From Poritiphilus sp965212595 (GTDB lineage Bacteria > Bacteroidota > Bacteroidia > Flavobacteriales > Flavobacteriaceae), in contig CBDBVE010000018.1 in the NCBI GenBank assembly GCA_965212595.1, positions 1-64,000 on the forward strand: a stretch of 64,000 nucleotides of DNA, written 5' to 3'. A program made the position numbers and the translations under genes. The notes beneath the pieces were generated by a model that worked only from the letters and a program-made list of their open reading frames with translations, was not told the DNA's origin and did not search any database. Each line of letters starts with the position of its first letter. The stretch's first letter is position 1. This document shows, one piece after another, positions 63,224-64,000 of the stretch.

Positions 63224-63940
63224 TTATTTATTTCGGACCTCTCTTTTATTGGTATGGTCAAATCCCTGAGATCTTTCCAATTCGATCATGCTTTTAGGCC
63301 TAAAATTTAAAATAAGCGCCCTTCTTTGCGAATTGGTGGTGTTTCCCTTACTGAAATGCAATGTATAACCGTCATGAAAGGTACATCCTCCCGATTTTAA
63401 CGGAATGGATTGGGCCAAACTCATATCTGCTTCACATTGAAGTGCCCCACCGCCAGCCGTTTGAACATGTGGTCTAATCGAATCTTCTTCTTTGGGAATG
63501 AACCACATGCAGCCATTATCTTCGTAGACATCATCCAAAGCTATCCAACAACTTGCGGCCCTCTTGTCGGTCATTTTGATCCAATATGCCGCATCTTGAT
63601 GCCAAGGTGTGGGTGTATCGGTATGGGGCGCTTTATTGATGAGCATATCAAAATCGAGTTCGATGTCGTCACCCATCAAATCTTTGGCATGATCTAAAGC
63701 CAAGGTATAGGTTATGCTTTCAGCCAACTTTGGCTCTACCATACTTGGACGCATGATTTGGGTAATCTTTTCTATGTTCTTAGTATCTGTAGTATTGCCT
63801 GCTAAATCACTTCTTAAACCCTGGGTGCGTTTTCGATCGTTCAATAACCAATCGTATAAGTCCCTTATTTTTTCTACCTCGGTATACGGTATTAATGTAT
63901 CCAGTTTCGCAAAACCATTTTCTAAAAATTCAGTTTTCAT
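63224..63940 (-). CDS. Phytanoyl-CoA dioxygenase (PhyH) family protein
   Basis: 238 residues. Fe(II)/2-oxoglutarate oxygenase fold: the iron ligands are in WHQDAAYW (H-x-D) and the distal His in DGYTLHFSKGN, and the 2-oxoglutarate Arg is probably in SQRRALILNF. Bacterial members hydroxylate small metabolites or act in natural product pathways. The start at 63940 fits. It is the last full gene; 60 bp of upstream sequence remain in the window. Substrate unknown. Confidence 0.88.
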   Translation of the reverse strand: MKTEFLENGFAKLDTLIPYTEVEKIRDLYDWLLNDRKRTQGLRSDLAGNTTDTKNIEKITQIMRPSMVEPKLAESITYTLALDHAKDLMGDDIELDFDMLINKAPHTDTPTPWHQDAAYWIKMTDKRAASCWIALDDVYEDNGCMWFIPKEEDSIRPHVQTAGGGALQCEADMSLAQSIPLKSGGCTFHDGYTLHFSKGNTTNSQRRALILNFRPKSMIELERSQGFDHTNKREVRNK

Positions 63941-64000
63941 GGTAGATGTATTTTAATCCTGTTACAGTAAGTATTCTTTTCTTTTTTCCTTGACCATGCT

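Noticed and set aside
57846..64000. Chromosomal integron cassette array
   Set aside because: Genes are in both orientations, no integrase is present and no clear attC core sites (RYYYAAC/GTTRRRY pairs) could be found at the cassette ends, although folded palindromes are present.
57846..64000. Insertion sequence or prophage
   Set aside because: No transposase, integrase, portal or capsid genes are visible in any frame.
1..64000. tRNA, rRNA or riboswitch genes
   Set aside because: No cloverleaf with the GTTCRAANC arm, no rRNA stretch and no recognisable riboswitch core was noticed, including upstream of cysE and the efflux operon.

Overview
The window looks like a chromosomal segment of a marine-type member of the Flavobacteriaceae (Bacteroidota). 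The signs are a type IX secretion (T9SS) C-terminal sorting domain, many secreted or lipoprotein products with a K-rich start and a short hydrophobic core, DUF4251 and GIN-domain proteins, weak or absent Shine-Dalgarno sequences, and promoters that fit the Bacteroidota TTTG / TAnnTTTG pattern. I saw no rRNA, tRNA or CRISPR array. Functions are inferred from motifs read by eye; no database search was run.

Layout. 1-4 kb: the 3' end of a repeat-rich T9SS-exported protein, then three membrane-protein genes on the minus strand. 4-9.5 kb: a divergent TruA-like pseudouridine synthase, a tandem pair of membrane-anchored alpha/beta hydrolases, a translationally coupled cysE-cysM cysteine-synthesis pair, and two conserved proteins of unknown role. 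9.8-14.1 kb: a tight two-gene unit coding a uracil-DNA-glycosylase-superfamily protein and a 1108-residue cytoplasmic fusion of a deaminase-type amidohydrolase to an S41 peptidase. 14-17 kb: YceI, a small exported protein, a hibernation factor, a coiled-coil protein and TerC. 17-22.3 kb: pta-ackA facing an unusual pyruvate-kinase-like gene.

22.6-30 kb: a complete tripartite RND efflux operon whose TolC component carries an N-terminal ABC-type solute-binding domain, followed at once by a K+-channel-like gene. 30-57.8 kb: mostly secreted hydrolases (S41, M61-like, M14, GH3, alpha/beta hydrolases, a BNR-propeller protein) and regulators: an AraC type, a NrtR-like Nudix regulator beside GH3 with a candidate operator, and a membrane-bound HTH sensor. 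It also holds a frameshifted S41 peptidase gene and an SQR-like flavoprotein with a clear Crp/Fnr-type site at its promoter.

57.8-64 kb: an AT-rich, gene-sparse accessory region with large inverted repeats, an ATPase-methyltransferase fusion, and a 189-bp direct repeat flanking an oxidoreductase gene. Across 26-50 kb several gene ends carry 7-bp tandem repeats, and three intergenic regions share a G-rich hairpin element.

Best candidates for something undescribed are the glycosylase plus amidohydrolase-S41 pair (9.8-14.1 kb), the ATPase-methyltransferase fusion (59.4-61.3 kb), the binding-protein-TolC fusion (22.6-25 kb), and the two families of small intergenic repeats.
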